DNA from: an uncultured Lachnospiraceae bacterium
GTDB taxonomy: Bacteria > Bacillota > Clostridia > Lachnospirales > Lachnospiraceae
Direction: 5' to 3'
Length of the DNA: 45,732 bases
Assembly (NCBI GenBank): GCA_947632515.1
Contig: CANRPO010000024.1
Coordinates: 1-45,732 of the forward strand
Shown here piece after piece: positions 31,903 through 39,377 of the stretch. The notes below the pieces were generated by a model. It did not search any database, was not told the origin of the DNA, and saw nothing but the letters and a program-made list of their open reading frames with translations. A program made the position numbers and the translations under genes. The number at the start of each line of letters is the position of its first letter. The first letter of the stretch is position 1.

Positions 31903-32691
31903 CTATCGCGCCGCAGCGGCGTCCTGTCCGATACGGAACAGCCGTTTCGCATTATCGCTTGTGATCTCTTCCACCTCTTCGCGGGAGATCTCCTTGAGGG
32001 CCGCGATCTCCTCCGCCACATAGGGCAGATTCAGCGAGGAGTTGCGCTGACCGCGGTGTGGTTCAGGCGCAAGGTAGGGGCTGTCAGTCTCCAGAAGGAT
32101 CCTGTCCATGGGAATATACTGCACAGCCTCCTTCAGTTTCTTTGCATTCTTGAACGTGACCACTCCCCCGATACCGAAATAGAATCCCATCTGCAGGTAT
32201 TCCCGCGCGATCTCCTTCGTGTAGGAAAAACAATGGATCACGCCCCTCATTTCCCCGGCGCGGTGCGCCCGCATAATGTCCAGCGTATCCTTGGCGGCGT
32301 CCCGAGAGTGAATGATCACCGGAAGATCGACCTCCCTCGCCAGCTCAAGCTGTCTCTCAAACCACTGTTTCTGCACGGAAGCCTCCGGTTCCTCCCAGTG
32401 ATAATCCAACCCGATCTCCCCCACTGCTACGACCTTGTCCGCCGCGCACTGTTCCTTAAGCCATGCGAAACTCTCCTCGTCCAGTTCCCCTGTCTCGCCG
32501 GGATGCACGCCCATAGCCCCATATAAAAAGGGATATTCTTCTGTCAGGCGCAGCGTATTTTTACAGCCTGCAAGAGAGGCTCCCACATTGATCACATATT
32601 CGATCCCGTGCTCCCGCAAAGAGCGAAGCAATTCCTCCCGGTCCTTGTCAAAAACTTCATCATCATAATGCGCATGACTCTCAAATATCAT
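31903..32691 (-). CDS. TatD family metal-dependent hydrolase
   Basis: The 262-residue TIM-barrel hydrolase starts at the ATG at 32691 (AGGCGG upstream). Metal-binding residues appear in order: ESHAHYDD, GEIGLDYHW, IIHSRDAAKDTL, IHCFSYTKE and LETDSPYLAPEPHRG. TatD proteins act as 3'-5' DNases or, in some cases, D-aminoacyl-tRNA deacylase relatives; the true substrate here is not certain. It is in the usual place upstream of ksgA, divergent from tRNA-Lys. Confidence 0.93.
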   Translation of the reverse strand: MIFESHAHYDDEVFDKDREELLRSLREHGIEYVINVGASLAGCKNTLRLTEEYPFLYGAMGVHPGETGELDEESFAWLKEQCAADKVVAVGEIGLDYHWEEPEASVQKQWFERQLELAREVDLPVIIHSRDAAKDTLDIMRAHRAGEMRGVIHCFSYTKEIAREYLQMGFYFGIGGVVTFKNAKKLKEAVQYIPMDRILLETDSPYLAPEPHRGQRNSSLNLPYVAEEIAALKEISREEVEEITSDNAKRLFRIGQDAAAAR

Positions 32692-32759
32692 ATTTCCGCC
32701 TATTTCTCCTCTCTCCGACAGCCCTCGCAAAGCCGCGTTAAAATTTCTTAAAAAAATGC

Positions 32760-32788
32760 TTGCAATGCAAATAACATTATACTATAAT
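32760..32788 (+). promoter_or_regulatory. Promoter of tRNA-Lys
   Basis: TTGCAA (32760-32765), 17-nt spacer, TATAAT (32783-32788), about 40 nt before the tRNA, the same layout as at tRNA-Ser. Confidence 0.82.
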
Positions 32789-32827
32789 AACTCTTGCGTG
32801 TTGAACAGATGCGCTTTTATCGGACAA

Positions 32828-32900
32828 GCACCGCTAGCTCAGTTGGTAGAGCACCTGACTCTTAATCAGGGTGTCCAGGGTTCGAGCCCCTGGCGGTGCA
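32828..32900 (+). tRNA. tRNA-Lys (anticodon CTT)
   Basis: Acceptor arms GCACCGC and GCGGTGC pair, the D-arm has AGCTCAGTTGGTAGAGC, the anticodon loop CTCTTAA gives CTT, and the T-arm has GGTTCGAGCCC. The discriminator is A; CCA is not encoded. Length 73 nt. Confidence 0.97.
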
Positions 32901-32906
32901 CTTATG

Positions 32907-32952
32907 AGAACTGATTTTGGAGTGACAGCGCTCTGGGGTCGGTTCTTTTTTT
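32907..32952 (+). terminator. Terminator after tRNA-Lys
   Basis: AGAACTGA (32907-32914) pairs with TCGGTTCT (32939-32946, one G-T pair) and is followed by seven T residues (32946-32952). The metal exporter gene ends convergently 2 nt beyond. Confidence 0.8.
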
Positions 32953-32954
32953 GC

Positions 32955-33797
32955 TTAAAATGTGACGCCAAGTATCTCCACCGCAATTCCCGCCGCCACT
33001 CCTATCAGGTACAGCAGACTGGTCAGCCGCAGATTTTCCCTGCGGTCATCGTTCACCCTCAACAGCACCAGAAGTCCCACTCCCGTTCCCGAGAGCAGCC
33101 CGGCGATCATCGCGCCCGCGCCCAAGACGCCGTCCAGATAGAGCTGGGTGATAACTACGGACGCCGCGCAGTTCGGTATCAGCCCAACCAACCCCGCAAG
33201 CAGCGTACCCGCCACAGGGCGATCAAGGATCAGACCGCCAAGCGCATTCTCACCGACTCCGGCGATCAACAGATTCAACGCAAAAGAAATCGCCAGTATA
33301 TACGCAAAAATCTCTGCCGTATGATGCAGAGCAGATCTCCAGATCCCGTTCTCGCAGTGGCAGTGATGCTGTTCGCATAAATGCCCGATCTGCAGCTCCT
33401 TTCCACTCCTGCGGAAAACCCGGTCGATCGCCAATCCCGCGGCAACCGCGACGATAACTTTCACAGCCAGCACCCTGACGATCAGGCGGACGCCCGCATT
33501 CTCGGATATCATGATTGGCAGCATCTCGTCGGAGGTGGACAAAAATACCGCCATCAGAGTACCCGTCGTGATGACGCCTCCCGCGTACAAGTTAGCGGCC
33601 GCCGCCGAGAATCCGCACTGCGGGAAAATACCCAGAACCGCCCCAATCAACGGGCCGCCCTTGCCCGCGCCCCGGATCGCCGCCTGCATTTTCCCGCCGG
33701 CCTTGTGCTCCAGATATTCCATAACAAGGTAAGTGAGGAACAAAAACGGCAGCAGCCTGACGCTGTCTATCAAACTGTCCGCAATCACATCTATCAT
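32955..33797 (-). CDS. Putative 10TM heavy-metal exporter (manganese/arsenic efflux-like family)
   Basis: The 280-residue membrane protein has about eight to ten hydrophobic helices in two related halves, each with a signature cysteine loop: FPQCGFSAAAANLYAGG (about 58-74) and IPNCAASVVITQLYLDG (about 205-221). The cytosolic loop between holds a metal-ligand cluster, HLCEQHHCHCENG (about 139-151). This matches the PF11449-type 'putative 10TM heavy-metal exporter' family, sometimes annotated as a manganese transporter. The metal is not certain. It stands alone, convergent with tRNA-Lys and divergent from the ComFB-like gene. Confidence 0.8.
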   Translation of the reverse strand: MIDVIADSLIDSVRLLPFLFLTYLVMEYLEHKAGGKMQAAIRGAGKGGPLIGAVLGIFPQCGFSAAAANLYAGGVITTGTLMAVFLSTSDEMLPIMISENAGVRLIVRVLAVKVIVAVAAGLAIDRVFRRSGKELQIGHLCEQHHCHCENGIWRSALHHTAEIFAYILAISFALNLLIAGVGENALGGLILDRPVAGTLLAGLVGLIPNCAASVVITQLYLDGVLGAGAMIAGLLSGTGVGLLVLLRVNDDRRENLRLTSLLYLIGVAAGIAVEILGVTF

Positions 33798-33891
33798 CCT
33801 GCTTCTCTTCTTTCCGCGACTCCAAAATCACTTTACACACTAGAATAACGTTTCTATATGCAAAATGCAAGGTAAAAGCCAAAATTTATAA

Positions 33892-33920
33892 TTGATTATT
33901 GTGCAAAAATGTATTATTAT
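33892..33920 (+). promoter_or_regulatory. Promoter of the ComFB-like gene
   Basis: TTGATT (33892-33897), 17-nt spacer, TATTAT (33915-33920), about 49 nt before the ATG. Confidence 0.65.
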
Positions 33921-33968
33921 GGTATGTATGTACTTTGTCGATTTTAGGCAAAAGAGGAGGATTTTTCC

Positions 33969-34238
33969 ATGGAAGGATTAAAAAATATGATGGAGGAGGC
34001 CGTAGAGTATCAGCTTAACAGGATACTTCCTACTATGCCGAATGTCTGTTCCTGCGAAAAGTGTCGCTTAGACATGGCGTCCTATGCGCTCAACAGACTC
34101 ACGCCGCAGTATGTGCGGACCGATACCGGCGCCCTTTTTCAAAAGCTAAACAATTCCTCCCAGCAGGCGGAAGTGGAAGTCATGACTACCGTTATGAACG
34201 CGATCACCACGATCAGCGCACACCCGAAACACGAATGA
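33969..34238 (+). CDS. ComFB family protein
   Basis: The 89-residue soluble protein matches the late-competence ComFB family: MEEAVEYQLNRILPTMPNVCSCEKCRLDMASYALNRLTPQYV (about residues 8-51), with the conserved CxCxxC cysteines and the LDMASYALN block. GAGGAGG lies 8 nt before the ATG. Related proteins in other phyla have been described as cyclic-nucleotide receptors, but whether this one binds a ligand is unknown. It is monocistronic, between its own promoter and a strong terminator, and no other com gene is nearby. Confidence 0.86.
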   Translation: MEGLKNMMEEAVEYQLNRILPTMPNVCSCEKCRLDMASYALNRLTPQYVRTDTGALFQKLNNSSQQAEVEVMTTVMNAITTISAHPKHE

Positions 34239-34254
34239 ATCATAATAAAAAACC

Positions 34255-34289
34255 AAGAGCCGGATCGAGATCCGGCTCTTATCGTTTTT
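34255..34289. terminator. Bidirectional terminator between ComFB and CarD-like genes
   Basis: AAGAGCCGGATC and GATCCGGCTCTT form a 12-bp stem (34255-34280). It has a T-rich tail on the plus strand (ATCGTTTTT) and TTTTTTATT on the minus strand after GG. Two convergent genes end on its sides. Confidence 0.9.
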
Positions 34290-34307
34290 GCTATTTTGGC
34301 AGTGATT

Positions 34308-34826
34308 CTAGGAAGTCACGCCTTCCTTGCGGCGGACGGCTTTCTTGATATACGTCCCCACCTCTTCCTTCGGTATGGAAAGCGCCAGAGACATCTCGCT
34401 GTAGAGAAGTTCCTCCGCCCGGTGTAAATACTGCTCGTCCGAGGAAAGCACCTTCTTGCCTTCCTTCAGGCGGCTCTGCCTGCGCAGATACAGCGTCTTG
34501 ATGATCTGTACAAGGCTCTGACAGTCATAGGTGCGGATCGCATCTTTGTACATCTGCTCTCTGCTTTTCTCCTCCTGGATCCAAACGGTGTCGATCTCCG
34601 TGATCTGATCGACCAGCTCTTCCGCCTCGCGCTTGTTCATGATCCTGCGCATCACTACCTTGTCGTTATCCACGGGCGTATAGACGGTACTTCCCTTTTC
34701 AAAAACCGGCTCCAGCACATAATACTTGCGTTCCTTGTCCGATCTGTCGATCGGATTGTCCGTAATGGTAACAACGCGGCAGACACCGTGTCCACCGCAC
34801 ATAATCAGTTGATCTTTTTTAAACAT
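34308..34826 (-). CDS. CarD/CdnL-like transcription regulator
   Basis: The 172-residue protein starts at the ATG at 34826 (GGAGG 5 nt upstream). The first 60 residues form a CarD N-terminal RNA-polymerase-interaction Tudor-like domain (MFKKDQLIMCGGHGVCRVVTI, YYVLEPVFEKGSTVYTPVDN). A helical C-terminal domain follows (EEKSREQMYKDAIRTYDCQSLVQIIKTLYLRRQ). CarD proteins bind the beta subunit of RNA polymerase and stabilise open promoters, chiefly at rRNA genes. Clostridia often have several. An AT-rich palindrome ACTATATATAGT lies upstream (34871-34882), but I see no clear -35. Confidence 0.86.
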   Translation of the reverse strand: MFKKDQLIMCGGHGVCRVVTITDNPIDRSDKERKYYVLEPVFEKGSTVYTPVDNDKVVMRRIMNKREAEELVDQITEIDTVWIQEEKSREQMYKDAIRTYDCQSLVQIIKTLYLRRQSRLKEGKKVLSSDEQYLHRAEELLYSEMSLALSIPKEEVGTYIKKAVRRKEGVTS

Positions 34827-34980
34827 GGCTCCCTCCGCTTTCGACCTTATATACCGACAATTCCCCATTACTATATATAGTTTAACACTATTTTTTCGTT
34901 TTAGTAAGTGTTTTCCGAATATTTATGAGATTTTCGGCATTTTTGCAGCAAAGCGGAGGAGCTGTTTTTGTGAAAAAGTT

Positions 34981-36228
34981 CTATACCGTATAGCTGTTCA
35001 AATATTTCTCCTGCTCGGGTGTCAGCACATCGATCTCTTTGCCGAGGAATGCCAGCTTACGCTTCGCCACATCTCTGTCCACTTCCTCCGGCACGTCGAT
35101 CAGTTTCTCGGTGAGTTCGCCGCCGTGTTCCACCAGATATTTCGCGGAGAGCGCCTGGATCGCGAAACTCATATCCATAATCTCTGCCGGGTGCCCGTCG
35201 CCCGCAGCCAGATTCACGAGACGGCCTTCCGCCAGCACGAAGATCCACTGCCCCGTAGGCAGCTTATAGCCCATGATATTCTTGCGCTGTTCTTTCTTCT
35301 CGACAGCGTTCGCCTTGAGCCACGCCATATCGATCTCGCAGTCGAAATGTCCCGCGTTGCAGAGGATCGCGCCCTCTTTCATCTCGGCAAAGTCCTCCTT
35401 GTCGATCACGCCGTCGCAGCCCGTCACGGTGATAAAGAAGTCTCCGACCTTCGCCGCCTCTTTCATCGGCATCACGTCGAATCCATCCATGACCGCCTCG
35501 ATCGCCTTGATCGGATCGATCTCCGTCACAATGACCCGCGCGCCGAGCCCTTTCGCTCTCATGGCCGTACCCTTGCCGCACCAGCCGTAGCCTGCGACTA
35601 CGACGATCTTGCCCGCCACAATCAGGTTCGTGGTTCTGTTGATCCCGTCCCACACGGACTGGCCGGTGCCGTATCTGTTGTCAAAAAAGTGTTTGCAGGC
35701 CGCGTTGTTGACGCGGACCATCGGGAACTTCAAGTCCCCCGCCCTGTTCATCGCCTCCAGACGGATAATGCCCGTGGTCGTCTCCTCGCACCCGCCGATG
35801 ATGTTCGGGATCAGATGGGGCATTTCTTTGTGCACCATGGTGACGAGGTCGCCGCCGTCGTCGATGATGATGTTGGGCCCCGCCTCCAGCACATGGCGGA
35901 TATGCGTCTCGTACTCCTCCTGCGTCGCGCCGTACCACGCATGAACCTCAAGCCCCGCCTTGACGAGGGCCGCCGCCACGTCATCCTGCGTGGACAGCGG
36001 GTTAGAACCCGTCACATACATGTCCGCGCCGCCCGCGGCGAGCACCAGACACAGATAGGCCGTCTTCGCCTCCAGGTGTACGGAGAGGGTGATCTTCTTG
36101 CCCGCAAAAGGTCTGCTCTCAGTAAACTCCTTCTCCAAAGTGCGCAGCAGATCACAGTTTCTCTTGACCCACTCGATTTTCCTCTCACCGGATTCGGCAA
36201 GATTAATGTCTCTGATTTCACTACTCAT
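34981..36228 (-). CDS. ahcY: Adenosylhomocysteinase
   Basis: The 415-residue enzyme cleaves S-adenosylhomocysteine to adenosine and homocysteine in the methyl cycle. It starts at the ATG at 36228 with GGGAGG 8 nt upstream. Motifs: VHLEAKTAYLCLVL, TGSNPLSTQDDVAAAL, GGCEETTTGI, and the NAD fold VVVAGYGWCGKGTAMRAKGLGARVIVTEIDP (about residues 205-235). It ends LNSYTV. The short form lacks the insert of plant and animal enzymes. A probable operator lies on its promoter. Many Clostridia use Pfs/LuxS instead, so the presence of this enzyme is informative about the methyl cycle here. Confidence 0.95.
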   Translation of the reverse strand: MSSEIRDINLAESGERKIEWVKRNCDLLRTLEKEFTESRPFAGKKITLSVHLEAKTAYLCLVLAAGGADMYVTGSNPLSTQDDVAAALVKAGLEVHAWYGATQEEYETHIRHVLEAGPNIIIDDGGDLVTMVHKEMPHLIPNIIGGCEETTTGIIRLEAMNRAGDLKFPMVRVNNAACKHFFDNRYGTGQSVWDGINRTTNLIVAGKIVVVAGYGWCGKGTAMRAKGLGARVIVTEIDPIKAIEAVMDGFDVMPMKEAAKVGDFFITVTGCDGVIDKEDFAEMKEGAILCNAGHFDCEIDMAWLKANAVEKKEQRKNIMGYKLPTGQWIFVLAEGRLVNLAAGDGHPAEIMDMSFAIQALSAKYLVEHGGELTEKLIDVPEEVDRDVAKRKLAFLGKEIDVLTPEQEKYLNSYTV

Positions 36229-36265
36229 CGATAGTTCCTCCCACTTATTAATCAGCCGAATTTTT

Positions 36266-36298
36266 ATTATAGTGATGGTCGTCTGTCCTATCATCACT
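36266..36298 (-). promoter_or_regulatory. Promoter -10 with overlapping inverted repeat upstream of ahcY
   Basis: Minus-strand TATAAT (36266-36271) without a good -35 is bordered by the perfect inverted repeat AGTGATG (36292-36298) and CATCACT (36271-36277), spaced 14 nt. A bound dimer here would occupy the -35 to -10 region. The sequence does not fit SAH or SAM riboswitch patterns that I can recognise. Confidence 0.45.
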
Positions 36299-36345
36299 TC
36301 ATTTATGGGAATGCGCCTTCGCCCATTCTTCTTTTATCTATATCC

Positions 36346-37566
36346 TCAGAAGAACATCTCCTTGTACCACTTCACGGCCTCCGTGTACGCGCCGAATATC
36401 GTATTGGTGCCGATGTTCTTCATCACCAGCTGTCTGCCGACCTCCTGCCAGTCCGCGTTCTCGTAATAGAGCATGAAATCGTACACCTCCGCGAGATCGC
36501 CCTTGTGGTCGATGAGCGCGTCCGAGATCTCCTTTGCCACGTTCACCCTGCCGAGCGCCTCCTTGAGCGGCACGTTCAGAATAATATCCAGCACGGAGAA
36601 CAGCCCCAGCAGGAAAAGCTCCTGCGCCTTCTGCGCCAGTCCGAAAGCAGGCGCGAGACACTCCGCAAACTTCGCGCGGAGCAGCGATTCTCTCGTGATC
36701 TCATTGGGCCTGTCGGCACAGAGCTCCTTCGTGATCACGGTGTTAATCCACTTTTTCAACTCTTTCTGTCCAAGGATCGCCGCCGCATGACGGATCGATT
36801 TGACCTCCGAGTTGACCGCGGTCTTGTTGACCATCTCCAAGAGCGACAACACAAGCGCCGTGTCGCGCCCGATGATGTCTGCGGCCTGCGTCAGCTCATA
36901 GTCGTCGTCGTTCACGATCTTCATCAGCTCCAGATAATTGACCTTCAAAGGCTCGATCTTCGTCTGCCCCTTCGTGACCGGGATCCGGAAAAAATTGCCC
37001 TCGAACATGCAGAACGACTCATCATCCTTGATCTTGTCAAACATCTCCTGATTCTCTATGTTGCCGACGCAGACCTCAATATTCGGATACCGATGCGCAA
37101 AGTAGATCTTCGCCGTCATCACATCTACCCTTTTACAGTCCAGAATGATGTAATCCATCGTGTCGAGAATCTCTTTGTAATTCTCAAATTCCGAGATCGG
37201 CAGCTTCATCATCGCAAGCTGATAGCCGTTCTCTTTAAGCTGCGCGAGACGTTTCTTGTAATCGTCCCTGTTGGCGATGGCCTTGTCGAACAAAAGCACC
37301 AGTCTGTCCTTCATATCTTCCGTCTGGGATTCAATGTCCGAGAAGACATTGATCGGCCCGATCGGCAGGAATACCTTGGAATCCGGCGAGAGTGTGTCGA
37401 TGCCGATATTCTTGATGATCTCCAGCCCGTCGATCCTGCCCGCGCCGTCAAGCACAGCCAGACCCTGCAGCTCCGGATTGAGCAGATAATTCTCCTTCTG
37501 CGAAAACAGCGAGTACGCGCTCACCTTCATGTCTCTGTCAAAAAACGGTATCAGTGTCGCAAGCAT
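36346..37566 (-). CDS. EAL-HDOD domain signalling protein with degenerate EAL
   Basis: The 406-residue protein starts at the ATG at 37566 (AAGGTG upstream). Residues 1 to about 195 have the YuxH-type EAL fold: IPFFDRDMKVSAYSLF stands where active enzymes have ExL, and the other metal ligands are not evident, so c-di-GMP cleavage is unlikely. Residues about 200-400 are an HDOD domain (LMKIVNDDDYELTQAADIIGRDTALVLSLLEMVNKT, IRHAAAILGQKELKKWI). Such proteins act in signalling and motility. A sigma-28-like promoter precedes it, consistent with a motility link. It stands alone. Confidence 0.85.
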   Translation of the reverse strand: MLATLIPFFDRDMKVSAYSLFSQKENYLLNPELQGLAVLDGAGRIDGLEIIKNIGIDTLSPDSKVFLPIGPINVFSDIESQTEDMKDRLVLLFDKAIANRDDYKKRLAQLKENGYQLAMMKLPISEFENYKEILDTMDYIILDCKRVDVMTAKIYFAHRYPNIEVCVGNIENQEMFDKIKDDESFCMFEGNFFRIPVTKGQTKIEPLKVNYLELMKIVNDDDYELTQAADIIGRDTALVLSLLEMVNKTAVNSEVKSIRHAAAILGQKELKKWINTVITKELCADRPNEITRESLLRAKFAECLAPAFGLAQKAQELFLLGLFSVLDIILNVPLKEALGRVNVAKEISDALIDHKGDLAEVYDFMLYYENADWQEVGRQLVMKNIGTNTIFGAYTEAVKWYKEMFF

Positions 37567-37615
37567 ATTTGTCACCTTCCCCCTTATTGATGAAATGCAG
37601 TATTGTCCGATAGGT

Positions 37616-37641
37616 TTATCGTCCGTTTAAAATTATTTTTA
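37616..37641 (-). promoter_or_regulatory. Candidate sigma-28 promoter of the EAL-HDOD gene
   Basis: Minus-strand TAAA (37638-37641), 14-nt spacer, GACGATAA (37616-37623); seven of eight -10 bases match GCCGATAA. Start codon about 50 nt downstream. Confidence 0.5.
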
Positions 37642-37695
37642 CATGTTTCAGTTATAAATTCAAGTCTATTTCGCGTATTCTTGAGAAATATGGTC

Positions 37696-37724
37696 TGGGA
37701 AACACGCCTTCGAGATGGTATAAT
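37696..37724 (+). promoter_or_regulatory. Promoter (extended -10) of the D-2-hydroxyacid dehydrogenase gene
   Basis: TATAAT (37719-37724) preceded by TGG; weak -35 TGGGAA (37696-37701) at 17 nt. Confidence 0.6.
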
Positions 37725-37798
37725 AGACTCCGGAAACAGTCTGCGTCGATTCACCGGGACAGCACGGCTTAGCTTATATATGATAAAAGGAGGCTCCT

Positions 37799-38755
37799 AT
37801 GAAAATCGTAATCTTAGAAAGAAACAGCGTGGGCACGGACGTTGACGTATCCTGCCTTGAGAAATTCGGGGAAGTGACCTGCTACCCCAATACGACGGCG
37901 GAGAATACTGCGGAGCGCATTAGGGAGGCGGATATTGTCATCTGCAACAAGTCGCCCATGAACGAATCCACCATGAAGGACGCACCCAACGTCAAACTGA
38001 TCTGTCTGTTCGCCACAGGCTACGACAATGTGGACACCGCCTACTGCAGGAGCCGTGGCATCAAGGTCGCCAACGTAGTCAACTACTGTACCGCCATGGT
38101 GGCGCAGCACACACTTCTTCTGGCGCTGGCTCTCGCGGAAAAGCTGGCGCACTACGACCAGTATGTGAAGTCCGGCGCTTACAGCGCGCAGGACCGTTTC
38201 TCCAATTTCGACAGAGTGTTCCACGATCTGGAAGGGATGACGTGGGGCATCGTCGGCATGGGAACCATCGGCCGCAGAGTCGCGGCGCTGGCACAGGCGC
38301 TGGGCTGCCAAGTGATCTTCTACTCCGCCTCCGGCAACAGCACCTGCACAGAGTATAAGCGCGTAGATCTCGACACGCTGCTTGCGCAGTCCGACATCCT
38401 CTCCCTGCACTGTCCGCTCAGCGACAGAACCAGAGGCCTGATCGACAAATCCGCCCTCGAGAAGATGAAGAAGACGGCGATCCTCATCAACGTCGCCCGC
38501 GGCCCCGTGGTGGACACACAGGCGCTCTACGACGCTCTGACCGGAGATCAGATCGCGGCGGCTGGCCTGGACGTTCTGGAGAAGGAGCCGATGGCAAAAG
38601 ATAATCCGCTCAGAAAGATTCAGGACAGCACCAAGCTGATCGTCACGCCCCACATGGCCTGGGCCAGCGTGGAGGCCAGGACCCGCGTCGTGGAGGAGAC
38701 TTATAAGAATATAGAGGCGTTCCTGAACGGGGAAGAGCGGAATAACGTCTTATGA
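37799..38755 (+). CDS. D-2-hydroxyacid dehydrogenase (NAD-dependent)
   Basis: The 318-residue enzyme reduces 2-keto acids to D-2-hydroxy acids. Features: NAD fold WGIVGMGTIGRRVAALAQALG (about residues 150-170), substrate arginine in INVARGPVVD (about 236), catalytic glutamate in LDVLEKEPM (about 265) and histidine in VTPHMAW (about 285). Family members include D-lactate, glycerate and hydroxypyruvate enzymes, and the substrate cannot be fixed. AAAGGAGG lies 6 nt before the ATG. One of the few plus-strand genes. A small GATCC/GGATC hairpin without T-tract follows the stop. Confidence 0.92.
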   Translation: MKIVILERNSVGTDVDVSCLEKFGEVTCYPNTTAENTAERIREADIVICNKSPMNESTMKDAPNVKLICLFATGYDNVDTAYCRSRGIKVANVVNYCTAMVAQHTLLLALALAEKLAHYDQYVKSGAYSAQDRFSNFDRVFHDLEGMTWGIVGMGTIGRRVAALAQALGCQVIFYSASGNSTCTEYKRVDLDTLLAQSDILSLHCPLSDRTRGLIDKSALEKMKKTAILINVARGPVVDTQALYDALTGDQIAAAGLDVLEKEPMAKDNPLRKIQDSTKLIVTPHMAWASVEARTRVVEETYKNIEAFLNGEERNNVL

Positions 38756-38988
38756 TCCTTTTGGGATCGAAGGGCTTGCAAAACAAGAGCATATTTTGAT
38801 CTTAATGCCTTTAACATTTGATCCGGACCATGTTCCGGAGAATCGTGCACCTTCCGAATGTCAGCGGAACGGGCAGACAATTTTTATATTGGATTGCAAA
38901 TGGAACGGTTGGAATTCCATCTTCATCTGCCTTATACATTCCTGTCAAAAGATTTCCCTGACTTTCCCTAAAGATCCCGAAACCCCTA

Positions 38989-39017
38989 TTGACAAACTCC
39001 TCTCCTCCCCTTACAAT
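38989..39017 (+). promoter_or_regulatory. Consensus promoter of the sdpR-sdpI operon
   Basis: Perfect TTGACA (38989-38994), 17-nt spacer, TACAAT (39012-39017). In the gene-free stretch 38756-39092 this and the operator are the only signals I see. Confidence 0.88.
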
Positions 39018-39019
39018 AT

Positions 39020-39048
39020 CAATTAACAATTAGGTTAAATGTTAATTG
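39020..39048 (+). promoter_or_regulatory. Operator-like palindrome for the SdpR-type repressor
   Basis: CAATTAACA (39020-39028) and TGTTAATTG (39040-39048) form a perfect 9-bp inverted repeat with an 11-nt spacer. It starts 2 nt after the -10, so it covers the transcription start. This placement suits autorepression by the ArsR-type protein encoded just downstream. Confidence 0.72.
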
Positions 39049-39092
39049 AATACGCGCGCAGCAAAACGCCATATCGCAAAGGAGGCTGTCTC

Positions 39093-39377
39093 TTGGGATT
39101 ACAGCAGACATTAAAGGCGCTTGCCGACCCGATCCGCCGCGAAATCCTAAATATGTTAAAGCACGGCCAGATGTCGGCGGGCGAGATCACAGAACATTTC
39201 CCCGTGACCGCCGCGTCCATTTCAAGGCATCTGTCGGTATTAAAAGATGCCGACCTCATAAGAGATACGCGGGAAGGAAAATTTATATTTTATGAGATCA
39301 ACACTTCCGTTTTGGAAGAAACGCTGTTATGGATCTCCGATCTGAAAGGAGCTGACGACCATGCTGAAAAACAATAA
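39093..39377 (+). CDS. SdpR-like ArsR-family autorepressor
   Basis: The 94-residue winged-helix protein starts at a TTG (39093) 7 nt after AAAGGAGG. An earlier ATG at 39039 lies inside the operator and has no ribosome site. Motifs: LKALADPIRREILNMLKHGQMSAGEITEHF and the recognition helix AASISRHLSVLKDADLI, wing REGKFIFYEIN. It resembles SdpR, the autorepressor titrated by SdpI at the membrane in Bacillus. It overlaps sdpI by 17 nt. No cysteine metal site of the ArsR type is present. Confidence 0.87.
   Translation: MGLQQTLKALADPIRREILNMLKHGQMSAGEITEHFPVTAASISRHLSVLKDADLIRDTREGKFIFYEINTSVLEETLLWISDLKGADDHAEKQ

Noticed and set aside
36229..36345. SAH or SAM riboswitch before ahcY
   Set aside because: The needed conserved helices are absent; the inverted repeat overlaps the promoter and is better explained as an operator.
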